64,000 nucleotides of DNA from Macrosoma leucophasiata (lineage: Eukaryota; Arthropoda; Insecta; Lepidoptera; Hedylidae): the NCBI GenBank assembly GCA_036365455.1, contig JAWQUS010000030.1, forward strand, positions 3,100,001-3,164,000. Reading direction: 5' to 3'. The stretch's first letter is position 1. Each line of letters starts with the position of its first letter. Position numbers and translations under genes: made by a program. The notes beneath the pieces were generated by a model, which saw only the letters and a program-made list of their open reading frames with translations, was not told the origin of the DNA and did not search any database. Positions 42,808-52,535 of the stretch are shown piece by piece.

Positions 42808-42945
42808 AGGTTGAGATTCATAGACCACACTACGACTTTACTTTGAGCAAAGTATGCTTAGAACTGTCAGTACAGTATGGGTTTTGCAAGTTCTAAGCGT
42901 ACTTTGCTCAAAGTAAAGTAGTAGTGCGGTCTTTGAATCTCACTC
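42808..42945. repeat. Palindromic MITE C
   Basis: TTGAGATTCATAGACC and CTTTACTTTGAGCAAAGTA at the left are mirrored by TACTTTGCTCAAAGTAAAG and GGTCTTTGAATCTCAC at the right. Related pieces are at about 22995-23100 and 43155-43205. Confidence 0.7.
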
Positions 42946-42954
42946 AATCAGAAA

Positions 42955-43205
42955 CTAATTTATTCATTTAGGGTGACAGGCACCTCTTATGACACGTGAA
43001 AAACAAACTAAATAAATTGAAGTGAATAAATGACAATTGATATACATATCAAACAAGATAAAAAATATATGTATAGTCAAGAATATCACTAAGATAAAAC
43101 TAAATATAATATACTAATGTAAAAAGTATACGTATCAGTAGAATGTCTCATTTCCCGTGTATTTTGCTCAAAGTTAAGTTGTAGTGCGGTCTGTGAATCC
43201 ACTGT
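42955..43205. repeat. Second copy of the 39110 segment plus MITE C scrap
   Basis: GGTGACAGGCACC to GTAGAATGTCTC matches 39110-39320. The last 45 bp (TTTTGCTCAAAGTTAAGTTG, GTGCGGTCTGTGAATCC) is one arm of MITE C. Confidence 0.55.
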
Positions 43206-43735
43206 CAACCTTGAGTCTATTCAGAACACTTGGTATGGACGTAAAACGTTGAATAAATAATGTAATTACAATTTGTAAACCATGTACCTATATACTCGGT
43301 TAAACCTGCGTGAAGGCATAACACTTCAAAGGTACAGCTAATATGAACTTATGAATATTTATTGGTGAAGATAACGAATAGAAAATAATTACAATAATAA
43401 CACAATTTAATAACGATAAAATATGAAAGTTGAAGACCTTATTTGAGTACCTACACAATAAATAAATAATACCATTAAAGATAAACGTTCTTCGGCTCAA
43501 CATATTTGTAATAATGAAAAAATCAGTAAAAAAATGTAAATAAAAGTAAAAGAAATGATATTATTAAGACCATAGAATAAATAAATGCTCTTATCACAAT
43601 TTTTCGATAATAATTAATTGTTACATTTAATAATACTAAAATTCTCAGTTATCATTCCATTGGTGCTACAGAATCCAAGTCAATACCATTTCATTCTTTC
43701 TAGTTTTCAGATATAAAATAATTTACTCAGTTGTA

Positions 43736-44258
43736 CTAGTTATCATTATCTTGCGCATCAATATTATTCGCTGCAAATATAGGCAGAGGGAAAGACTGCA
43801 TTGGTATCGAACTTGCAGAATTGTTTGGATTTATAGTGATGTCTGAGCAAGCCCAGAAAGTTTCTTGATTCCCACATCCCAATGCTTGCGAGCCGTCCGC
43901 ACACACACCCCAGTTATTGCCACAAGTGTATTTCCACTGTAGAACACAATGGTCGCAAGCCAAGTCAGCAGGGAGACGATAATTGAGGATGTAGACTCCA
44001 GCTTTTGGAGGGTAATACTTTGTGTCACCATTTTCGAGCTCCAAGAGATAGTCCTCGAAACATTCCTGATTGTTATTAGTTGGGTCCGTGCAGATTCTGA
44101 ACTCCCAGTAGCCTGCGTGATACGCGGTGATGTCGACGGTGGTGGAGAAGAGCTGACCGGCCTCGTAATCGGCGACGATGACACCGGTGCCGTAAGTGCC
44201 TCCTAGCTCGTGTTTCCTGGGCTCAGCCTGGTTGTAAGGATCACCACAGATACCGCAT
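43736..44258 (-). CDS. AA15-type LPMO, paralogue B, exon 2
   Basis: Encodes residues 62-234, ending with TAG at 43736-43738. The acceptor is TTGCTTTCAG before 44258, and the first base completes a Lys codon. His108 in DITAYHAGYWEFRIC is the second copper ligand, and the NQETFWACSDI block carries the aromatic axial residue. The cysteine pattern is the same as in paralogue A. The C-terminal extension (NNSASSIPMQ ... NIDAQDNDN) is 12 residues longer than in A and of low complexity. Confidence 0.9.
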
Positions 44259-45070
44259 CTGAAAGCAAAAAAAAAAAACGTTTAACTCTTTTTATGAGAA
44301 CTGAAGAAAGAAAGTGATTTGACCTGGTTAAAATTGTTAAGTTTATCAGATCTCATAATGCTCAGCTCTTTGCTTTATTGAATAAAGATAAAAATACGAC
44401 TGCCGAACTGCTGAATTTAACTGCCTTGGCAGCCTAGCGGTAGCGGGCCACTATTACTACGCTGAGGTCCTGGTTCGATTCCCGGGTAGGGGGTTATCAG
44501 AAATAAGGGTGTAGAGTCATTTATCTCTGGTTCTTATGAGATTTTTCCATTTTCTGGCAATTTCCCAGTACCTCGAAGTTTGGTAATGTGCCCGGAGATG
44601 TCAACAGGCTCGCCACCTGTTACACGGGCCAAAACGTAACCGTCGAATCGTGGGTGTTTGTATGTATGCTTGAATGCACGCATTTACCTCTGCCTACCCC
44701 TTCGGGGATTACAGGCGTGAAGTTAGGTTAAAATACGAGAAGTTTGCTTGAAAAGTGATATTTGTAATACCATAATCACTGGCATCATCAACATTAATTT
44801 CAAACATCATAATCACTTCTTCAAATAACACCCTGGCTACGGCAAGTAGCATTTAGGTTGGTGGTACTCGTATATAGGCAATACTCACTTTCCTCCGTTC
44901 GCTGAATACTGCTGATGAAACCCTCCGCAATTGAGAGCATTATCGTCATAGTTCGCTCGGGTGTTGAACCCGTACCGCCAGGCTGACGCTCTGGATGGAG
45001 GATCTAATACACGACCGTGGCCAGCCACACAGGCTACCGTAGCTGCAATTGTCAGCATGTGGAACAGCAT
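43736..45070 (-). CDS. AA15-type lytic polysaccharide monooxygenase, paralogue B (whole gene)
   Basis: Exons 45070-44889 and 44258-43736 encode 234 residues. Signal peptide residues 1-17, then HGRV with His18 as the amino-terminal copper ligand. The 629-bp intron is mostly one SINE S (44420-44733). Same exon-1 length, same splice phase, and very similar protein to paralogue A 7 kb downstream, so the two arose by tandem duplication. Expected to be secreted and copper-dependent, oxidising chitin or another polysaccharide. Which one retains the ancestral role cannot be told from the sequence. Confidence 0.9.
44420..44733 (+). repeat. SINE S, full length, in LPMO-B intron
   Basis: Antisense to the gene. 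The tRNA-like head GCAGCCTAGCGGTAGCGGGC with CTGGTTCGATTCCCGGGTAG, and the GGGATTACAGGCGTGAAGTT end, are all present. Confidence 0.8.
44889..45070 (-). CDS. AA15-type LPMO, paralogue B, exon 1
   Basis: ATG at 45068-45070. The signal peptide MLTIAATVACVAG is followed by HGRVLDPPSRASAWRYG. 182 bp ending in phase 2 before the donor GTGAGT. Differences from A are mostly conservative (Phe/Tyr swaps, Asp to Asn). Confidence 0.9.
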
Positions 45071-45229
45071 CTTGGAATGTAATTGATATGAAGACTTAAC
45101 AAAGCATTGATTAAAGTTAAAGTAAAGTACGAGTCGAGGAGATAAAATTAAATGAAAAGTTTAAGGGTCGTTATAGTAATCTATACTAATATTATGAAGC
45201 TGAAGAGCTTGTTTGTTTGTTTGAAGGCA

Positions 45230-45321
45230 CGATAGAGCTGATCACTACCCTTCGGCGGCAGATAGATTAGATAATGTGGTGGTGCCTACGCCCTGCTACA
45301 CTAGAACTCTACCACCAGTAA
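45230..45321 (-). repeat. Repeat R, 5' end only
   Basis: GGTGGTGCCTACGCC to CTCTACCACCAGTAA, preceded by a CTATACTAATATTATGAAGC motif common at the ends of other lepidopteran repeats. Lies 160 bp upstream of LPMO-B. Confidence 0.6.
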
Positions 45322-45610
45322 AAAAATACAAAACCAAAATCGCAAAAAAATATTGCATTTTAACTACTTCTCTAAAACTTTAACGTAACGTATATAATTA
45401 TTGCTTTTCGGATCAGGTGAATTAATTTATAAAAATATATAAATATATTTTAGGTAGCCAAACAAAACGTTCACTAATAATAATTAAATTTAAAATAGTA
45501 CCATAACTTATTCCACTTTTTTTTACTGCCCTCAAAATATGATCACTTATTTTTGAAACAAACAGATCGTTAATAGGAACATTCGACACATTTTATACTA
45601 TTAAAAACCT

Positions 45611-45670
45611 ATGACTATAAACTTTATCAGATAATCGCTATCGAATAAGCTTCGAATCAAAACAATTGCC
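45611..45670. promoter_or_regulatory. Block upstream of LPMO-B with double GATA motif
   Basis: TTATCAGATAAT at 45624-45635, followed by CGCTATCGAA and AAGCTTCGAATC, corresponds to the block at 38933-38990. 554 bp from the ATG. Regulatory function is inferred from the sharing only. Confidence 0.5.
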
Positions 45671-46060
45671 ATATTATGGTGATAACAATATGAAAGAGTT
45701 TTTAATATTGCCGACTCCGTAGTTTTTCATGAAAGAGTACTAAATTGGTGAAGTTGGTTTAGAGGAAACGTACAGCCAGGAACTCGCCGCGTCCTCATCA
45801 GTTATCCAAAATCAATTAATTAAAGCTTTTATTAACACCGCATAAAGTGCACATACGGTCAAGCCACATCCCTAATCAGACATTTGCACACAATTCGTTA
45901 TAATAATTTAGTCCAATCCCAAAGAGAAGAAAGAAATATGAACTTTAATTCTTTTTTTTTCATATTTTTAAAAGGGTTTTATCCCACGACATGTCTACCC
46001 CATCGTACCCAATACTAACTTAAACCATTACTGATAATAATATAAGGAAATAGAAAGGAA
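45671..46060. other. No gene seen
   Basis: AT-rich. No repeat identified. Confidence 0.4.
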
Positions 46061-46064
46061 AATG

Positions 46065-46430
46065 TTACTGGCGAGGAATTAACTTACATATTTCTTTTGC
46101 GATTTCTGCATTTGGATTAGATAAAATTTCCTGGAGAAGGCCAACATTCATGAAATTTAAATTCAGTTCCTGCAGCAGCAACATTCTCTCATTTCTGTTC
46201 CGTACACATTCCATCAGCAAATACTGCACGTCTTCAATTTTGTTGCACACTTCACTCTTCTTCTTGCAATGCAGCGGTGCACAGTTTCGGATATATGACA
46301 TCTGCCCATCTTCACTGCAGTTGGATGGTTTCGTTTCTGGTCTTGAAGGCGAACCGAAATGGTGGTGTTTTTGTACAAGCTCCTCAGCACTTCATGTCTC
46401 GTAGATAAGGTTTTCGCAAGCTTCATACTT
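46065..46430 (-). pseudogene. LINE C-terminal fragment
   Basis: KIEDVQYLLMECVRNRNERM and LQEILSNPNAEIAKEICKLI are like the zinc-finger/C-terminal tail of a LINE ORF2, where a CxxC...H...C group is common. A second frame upstream of it (to 46426) suggests a frameshift. The assignment is moderate. Confidence 0.55.
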
Positions 46431-46485
46431 TGTAGAAATTAAATTTGCGGATTTTCTCGCATATACAACACTCCCAAACTTCTTC

Positions 46486-46728
46486 TTATACCCGACGTTT
46501 CGGCCGCTTTCCAGCTACCGTGGTCATCAGCAGACTAATTCGACGATATTGCAGACAGGCCCTCTGGAATAATTGTAGCACAGCCCGAATCTCGACCGAA
46601 TCGAAGGTTTTTTCATGGTCCACGAACGCTAGACATAGGGGCTGGCTATACTCTTCTGTACTGTCTTTATGATCTGCTGTAGCTTGTGTATTTGATCTGT
46701 GGTTAGTTATACTTAAAAGTATGATCAT
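46486..46728 (-). pseudogene. RTE-like reverse transcriptase fragment
   Basis: EEYSQPLCLAFVDHEKTFDS followed by VEIRAVLQLFQ is the catalytic A block, with Lys-Thr-Phe-Asp in place of the usual KAFD. The frame runs into CCGACGTTTCGG repeat sequence. Confidence 0.75.
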
Positions 46729-46780
46729 TTTTAACCATTCTAGTGTAGAACCTTCTATAGGTACCTTTTTGATATTTTTT

Positions 46781-46985
46781 TAACACTCATTTAACTAATT
46801 TTACGAACCGGGTCGTGACGCGATATAGATATTGGGTAAAAACACTTTTTACCTTTATTCCGACGTTTCGACTCGGTTGCTCAAGCCGTGGTCGCGGTGT
46901 TGGTCCGACCACGGAGTGTTTTTACCCAATATCTATGTCGCGTCACGACCCGGTTCGTAAAATTAGTAAAATGAGTGTTAAACGC
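46781..46985. repeat. Palindromic element W
   Basis: TAACACTCATTTAACTAATT, ACGAACCGGGTCGTGACGCG and TATTGGGTAAAAACACT are repeated in reverse on the right side up to AGTAAAATGAGTGTTA. Arms of about 65 bp flank a centre with CCGACGTTTCGACTCGGTTG. Confidence 0.8.
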
Positions 46986-46989
46986 GAGT

Positions 46990-47385
46990 GTTTTTTTACA
47001 TAATTTTTCAAAGGCTTTGCTATAATCAATCATGATAGTGAGAACACGTTTTGTTTTCATTCAGGTAACTAGAAACACAAATTGCTACAACGGAAATTGG
47101 AGAGAGGTAGAGAGTAGTATCAATATCATAACAATTGAAATTCTCGGAAAAGACATGCATCACGCGATATAAAGTTTATTTTTGCAAATATTAATAGAAT
47201 AAAATATAGCGAAGCACATCCCGGAAAGATTAAAGTTTATGGTTTAACAACCGATTATCATTGATTAGTCATTCGAATTATAACATTATCAGTCCCAAAT
47301 TATAAACATAAATAATGCGACGATTTTTTTTCTTCACTGACAATCAGTGTACCTATCTGCACTTGATAGAAATTCAATTTTGTAA
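46990..47385. other. No gene seen
   Basis: AT-rich spacer without recognised features. Confidence 0.4.
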
Positions 47386-47485
47386 ATATGAAAGAGGAGA
47401 ATGGTGCGCTGAAGGAAACCAATCTTGTCTTTGTTAATGATCTTTCAAAGTCTACAAGCATCGAGGACACAACGCAGCGTCAAAA

Positions 47486-47730
47486 CGACTCCCATGACGA
47501 AAAAGTTGACAACTTCATGCAGCCGCCATCTTGGATTTACATTTTGACACCACTATCGAATTCAACACCCTCAAGAACCATGAAAACGACACCCATGACG
47601 AAAAAGTTGACAACTCCATGCAGCCGCCATCTTGGATTTACATTTTGACACCACTATCGAATTCAACACCCTCAAGAACCATGAAAACGACACCCATGCA
47701 ACCGCCATCTTGGATTTACATTTTGACAGC
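47486..47730 (+). repeat. 101-bp tandem repeat, two full units and a part
   Basis: The unit starts ACGACTCCCATGACGAAAAA and includes GCAGCCGCCATCTTGGATTT. Units start at 47486, 47587 and 47688. The third lacks the central CATGACGAAAAAGTTGAC part. A frame from 47388 crosses the units, but I do not regard it as a gene. Confidence 0.8.
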
Positions 47731-47815
47731 GTATTGATTTTTTGTCCAAAATCAATAGATAAATATTTTTATTGTCGACTTTATGTATGTAGCAACTAAC
47801 TTCAGGATAGCACTT

Positions 47816-47885
47816 TTATCTGGCGCTCCACACTCTCTACCTACCCCATTAGGGACCTGGCGTGAAGATACATACATACTTTTAG
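47816..47885 (+). repeat. LINE 3' tail scrap
   Basis: ATCTGGCGCTCCACACTCTC to GTGAAGATACATACATA matches the end of 31715-31945. Confidence 0.6.
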
Positions 47886-47994
47886 CTGTCGGTGCTTAAA
47901 AATTTACTTTCATAATATTTCTTTGCCATCGCTTTTATTCTCTACGATGGAGAAAGCAATGTACAGCGGAAACTGAAGCGGGGGCAATCATTCG

Positions 47995-48090
47995 GGGGAA
48001 AATTTTGTCCCATTTGCCTCCGGTGGCAACTGGGAAAATTTTGTCCCATTTGCCTCCGGTGGCAATCGCCGCGGGGGCAACTGGGAATAA
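47995..48090 (+). repeat. 38-bp tandem duplication
   Basis: GGGAAAATTTTGTCCCATTT followed by GCCTCCGGTGGCAA is present twice in succession. Confidence 0.75.
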
Positions 48091-48140
48091 TTCCATTCGT
48101 CTCGTCCAAAATACTGACGATTTGGAATGTATTAAGTGAA

Positions 48141-48215
48141 GGCTTTTTGTTTTTTTAACAGCTGCCCTGTGGGCGCGGTCCTACCTATACAGACAGCTCA
48201 GATTTGGTAGAGATC
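48141..48215 (+). repeat. Direct repeat left of ORF1 fragment
   Basis: GGCTTTTTG, TTTTTAACAGCTGCCCTG, then CCTATACAGACAGCTCAGAT. A similar unit lies at 48619-48695. Confidence 0.6.
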
Positions 48216-48226
48216 ATAGATTTATA

Positions 48227-48530
48227 TTATCTATTTGTAGAGATTCTCAATTGTTTATTTGCACTAGTCAACCTCTCATTAACGTAGAAACGACGTGGAG
48301 GGCTAGTGAGTCCAATCCCCTCAGAAGTGGTACCAAGACAGAGCCGCGCGCTTTTCAAGAATTCCTCTCTTAGTCCACGTCTCACAAGTCGGACAACGAT
48401 ACGCCTCTCTCTCGCCGGTTTGGTGTCACCTGAACGCTCAGTATAAGGCCCTATGCGCTCCGCAAACACAATGTCTTGCGGCACCAGGGTCACTCCAAGC
48501 TTATTTGCAATAATGGAAACAGTTTGAAAA
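48227..48530 (-). pseudogene. LINE ORF1 fragment (FP/RNA-binding-like)
   Basis: VTLVPQDIVFAERIGPY-type sequence, ERRIVVRLVRRGLREEFLKS and RRFYVNERLTSANKQL match the RNA-binding-like ORF1 proteins that accompany some lepidopteran LINEs (often listed as zinc finger DNA-binding proteins). About 90 codons, with neither a start nor an end of its own. Confidence 0.65.
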
Positions 48531-48618
48531 ACATTTTCGCCTTTTTGTTCAGGTAAGTTGGCTATCCGTGTGTATATCGATGTCCGTGGAAAATGCCTGT
48601 GTACTGTATGTGATATGT

Positions 48619-48695
48619 GACGGCTTTTTGGTTTTTAACAGCTGCCCTGAGGGCGAGTCCCTTCCTATACAGACAGCTTAGATTTGATGGGGATA
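48619..48695 (+). repeat. Direct repeat right of ORF1 fragment
   Basis: CGGCTTTTTGGTTTTTAACA, GCTGCCCTGAGGGCG, CCTATACAGACAGCTTAGAT. The pair brackets about 400 bp containing the ORF1 fragment. Confidence 0.6.
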
Positions 48696-49094
48696 CTCAA
48701 AAGGGTGCTAGGTGTCCCCAGGGATATCTTAATCTGACGCGCTCGAGTAAATACAAAAATTCCCTCTTGTGCTACCCTCTATGCATGTGGCCCGAAACGC
48801 ACTTACCCGGTTTTTTAGGTACTTAGTCTGTAATCTGGAAGGGACGAGTACATAGATTGTGTAATAAAAAAATCGTACCTTTGATTATGATCGAAGAATC
48901 ACATTTTCATGGTTATTTTCACGCTCTCACCATCGTCATTTATCCGTGAATTTGAAGTCACATAACAAATTCAAGATGGCTACATAAAAAGACCATGGTA
49001 ACATTTGTATGTGTAGGTAGTAAAAATCAACAAAAGGTATTTTTGACCCGGTCGCGAACAGTATTGAAATAGCGATTTTAGGATTAAAGTCTAA

Positions 49095-49383
49095 CCCCCT
49101 TATTCATAAACGTATTTTAGCTAAAGTGTTGCTAATGTCTCCTTTGTCTTTGTCTATCCTGCAAATTTGATAATGCAGCTGACAAAAACGTAAAACGTAA
49201 ACGTAACTTCACGCCAGTAATCCCCGAAGGGGTAGGCAGAGGTAAATGCATGCATTCAAGCATACATGCAAACACCCACGATTCGCCGGTTACGTTTTGG
49301 CCCATGTAACAGGTGGCGAGCCTGTTGACATAAAGCATTCTATAGCTAAAACGTATCTACAGTACGTTTATGAATAAGGGGGT
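49095..49383. mobile_element. MITE M, copy 3, with SINE S nested inside
   Basis: The outer ends ACCCCCTTATTCATAAACGT and ACGTTTATGAATAAGGGGGT are nearly perfect inverted copies. The interior is interrupted by a truncated SINE. Confidence 0.8.
49197..49330 (-). repeat. SINE S, truncated, nested
   Basis: On the minus strand it starts in TGTCAACAGGCTCGCCACC and ends GGGATTACTGGCGTGAAGTT. The tRNA head is absent. Confidence 0.8.
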
Positions 49384-49479
49384 AAGGGATTTAATTAAGA
49401 TGTTGTTCCTATATTCAATATTAGCTTTGCTTACCTCATATGAATGAATAAGACTGATCAATGGCAAAGTTAGGTATAA

Positions 49480-49605
49480 TAATGGCAACCCAATATACGT
49501 CCCACGGCTGGGCACGAGTCTTTCCCCATTTTGGGGGGAGCTCTGGAGCTTACACCACCACGCTGCTCCAATGCGGATTGGTGGAGTAAGGTCAGTTAAG
49601 TATAA
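49480..49605. repeat. LINE-derived repeat with TACGTCCCA motif
   Basis: AATGGCAACCCAATATACGT, CCCCATTTTGGGGGGAG and CCAATGCGGATTGGTGGAG. The same family as 62760-63080. Confidence 0.65.
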
Positions 49606-49721
49606 ATATAATTAAAAAAAAACGTAAAACGTTGGCATAATTTGATTATGTCTATTATTGTTTTTTTAATATTTAGATAGCTTTATACCTTCTTAGACTT
49701 TTCGGTAACTTTTTTGAAACC

Positions 49722-49900
49722 GCTTGGCATTTCGGGAACTTGAAATTTTGGGAACTTGACATTTTGGGAATTTGGCATTTTGGGAACTTGACATTTTGGG
49801 AATTTCGAATTTCGGGAATTTGATATTTGTAAATTTGGAATTTCGGGAACTTGACATTTTGAAACCGCTTGACATTTTGGGAATTTGACATTCTGGACTG
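49722..49900 (-). repeat. Minisatellite, 14-16-bp units
   Basis: About ten degenerate units of the type TTGACATTTTGGGAA. Since 15 is a multiple of three, minus-strand frames read as SQNVKFPKCQ-like repeats, which I take as an artefact of the repeat. Confidence 0.8.
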
Positions 49901-50030
49901 AAACGCGATATCGGTCCAACTGCGGCCTAACGAGTTCATAAACATATTTCGTACCTGGTCTATAAAATAGAGCGTTCATTCGGGTTCGGTCGGCTGGCTA
50001 AAGAAATCACACTAATACATAACATGATTT

Positions 50031-50100
50031 TAAATAAATAAATACGCTTAAACTCACAGCTCCAGACTAGGTATAAATCCGTGTCGTGGGGGCCTGCCTA
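50031..50100 (-). repeat. SINE T, 3' end
   Basis: TAAATAAATAAATACGCTTA, ACTCACAGCTCC and GGTATAAATCCGTGTCGTGG are the reverse of the tail at 5644-5716. Confidence 0.6.
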
Positions 50101-50114
50101 CGCTTCGTCTTCCA

Positions 50115-50229
50115 GTACCTAAGCGGTCGCCATTAGAGAACTCTTCAACGTAGATGTTTATAGGCCACAGTATTGACTTACCATTAATGTCAATTGAATG
50201 CTTGTTTGCCAATTCTTAACACAAAAAAG
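50115..50229 (+). repeat. Repeat R, 3' end, diverged
   Basis: GTAGATGTTTATAGGCCACA to TGCTTGTTTGCCAATTC and an A-run. Confidence 0.55.
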
Positions 50230-50394
50230 AGTAAGTGTTTAGGTTACCCACCTATTTGATACGTTATGTGAAGAACAATTCTCAGAATATGAAGTGTTGC
50301 AGTACATAATTTCAAGTGGTAATACCGATTTTATGAGTCAAGTGAATGGAATCTATTGACCGATAGCTGAAGGATTTATAACTACAGTTTACAG

Positions 50395-51645
50395 ATGAAA
50401 TGTATTACGTTGTACATTATTATTAAAATTAGAAATTATGCTGCTATTAATTTAGACAAATTAAATGATGACGCTTCCTCAATGGACTGGTCAATGGTAG
50501 AGCAGGCTTCTAGTATAGACGAGAAAGTTAGTAATTTAAATGGTAATATAATGAAACTTTTTAATACCCATGCTCCTCTGCGGGCGGTGCGTGTAAAACG
50601 ACCACCCGCCCCTTGGATGACCAGAGGGATTCGCATAGCCATGTCACGACGTAATAAAAAAATTCGTGAATTTAGACGAGACCGCAGCGAAGTTAATTGG
50701 TGTGCTTATAAACTGGCCCGTAATCGCTGCAACCAAAAGGTAAGAGCAGCCAAACGCCGCTATGTCTTTGATAACATTACCAACTGTTCTCCAGCAGACA
50801 TATGGAAGTTTCTGAAATCTCTCGGATTAACAAAATCTCAACAAAGTTTTCTTGGTTCAAATATTTCAATTAATCAGCTTAACCTTCACTTTGCTAAAAG
50901 TTATGTATTGGATTATCAAACGAAACTTGACACGATTCAGAAACTTACTTCCATGCCAATATTTCACTCCTTCTCTTTTTCTCCTGTTACTTGTGATGAG
51001 GTGAACAAGATATTGAGCTCAATTAAATCTAAGGCAGTTGGTTGTGATGAAGTTAGTAGAGTCATGATTTCCCTTATTTTAAATTGTATACTCCCCTTCG
51101 TTACTCACATCATCAACTTTTCTTTAGAAACAGGGACTTTTCCTTTAGAATGGCGTAAAGCACACGTAATTCCGCTTCCAAAAGTCACAAATCCCTGTTT
51201 GGATAATCATTTTCAGCCAATCTCGATTTTGCCTTTTCTGTCTAAAGTTCTCGAAGCTGTAGTACATAAACAGCTGTCCCATCATGTTTTCCAGAATAAT
51301 CTTCTTTCCCCGTACCAGTCTGGCTTTAGGCCTTGCCATAGTACTTCCACTGCCTTGCTTAAAATTACCGAGGACGTTAGGGCAGGGATGGAAAATTCGT
51401 TGCTGACGGTATTAGTCTTAATTGATTTTTCAAATGCATTTAATGCAGATTATGATATTCTAATCACTGTTCTTAATCAAGCTGGCGCCTCATCTCATGT
51501 ACAGGATTGGTTCTCGGCTTATCTTCACGGACGCCAGCAGGCGGTTCGCATAGATCGGGATCTGTCCGATTGGTGCGACTTAACCTCTGGTGTTCCACAA
51601 GGCGGTATTCTCTCACCTCTCTTATTTTCATTATTAATTCTTTGA
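50395..51645 (+). pseudogene. LINE reverse transcriptase, N-terminal part
   Basis: 416 codons. RRYVFDNITNCSPADIWKFL precedes the fingers, followed by HVIPLPKVTNPCLDNHFQPI, LLSPYQSGFRPCHSTSTALL and LIDFSNAFNADYDILI (first catalytic Asp; usual KAFD replaced by NAFN). SGVPQGGILSPLLFSLLI precedes the break. The frame ends because of a 2-base gain (CT) just before the Asp-Asp of the YADD box near 51684. Confidence 0.88.
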
Positions 51646-51683
51646 CTCAATATCTCATCTGCTCTTTCGACTGCTGATTCTGC

Positions 51684-52535
51684 TCTGACGATTTGCAATT
51701 ATATACACAGGCTAATTTGGACAATTTGGAATCTGCCATATCGAATCTGAATAGAAATCTTGATTTAATCTTACAATGGTCCAAGAATTTCGGTATCTCA
51801 GTTAATATCAATAAATGCCAGGCCATAATATTGGGTAGTTCTTACTTTATTAAAAAAAATGATCATAAACAACTTGCGCCTGTTCTATTCAATAATGATG
51901 TTATACCTTTCTCGCCATTTGTTAAGAGTTTAGGTCTGTACATAGATTCCAACCTTAGTTGGAACAAGCAAATTACGACAGTTAGTCAAAACGTTACAAC
52001 TTCGGTGCGGTCTCTCTATAGATTTAAAAACTTTTTACCAACTAGAACAAAAATGCTATTGATACAATCTCTTGTGTTGCCCATAATTGACTATGCTGAT
52101 GTCTGCTTTCCGGATATTTCCCAAGAACTTCTGAACAAATTGGATCGTATTTCAAATAACTGCATTCGCTTCATTTATGGACTCCGCAAGTACGATCACA
52201 TTTCGTCTTTTCGTGCCAAGCGCAAGTGGCTTCCTATCCGGGAGCGACGCTCTGTCAGGATACTCTGCCTATTATTCTCAATACTAAACGATCCTGGTTC
52301 CCCTGATTATCTCAAACTCAATTTTCATGTTCTGGGCGACTCTCATAGTCTCAATCTCCGTTCATCGGAATCTCTTACTCTTCTTCTTCCCACTCACGGT
52401 ACTGGTTTCATGGCCAACTCTTTTACTGTTTCGTCAATAAAGCTCTGGAATTCGCTACCCACGGATATAAGAAAAGCTTCCAGTAAAATCACGTTTAAAA
52501 GAAAGCTCCGAGACTATTATCTCAAGATGCTTTGA
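51684..52535 (+). pseudogene. LINE reverse transcriptase, C-terminal part
   Basis: Resumes as DDLQLYTQANLDNLESAI, then NINKCQAIILG and KSLGLYIDSNLSWNKQI, with the C-terminal IDYADVCFPDISQELLNKLD and LWNSLPTDIRKASS blocks. It ends at TGA 52533-52535. No interruptions are found after the frameshift. Confidence 0.88.

Noticed and set aside
47388..47648. Plus-strand frame with repeated PPSWIYILTPLSNSTPSR
   Set aside because: The repeats come from a 101-bp DNA tandem repeat and the frame changes between units.
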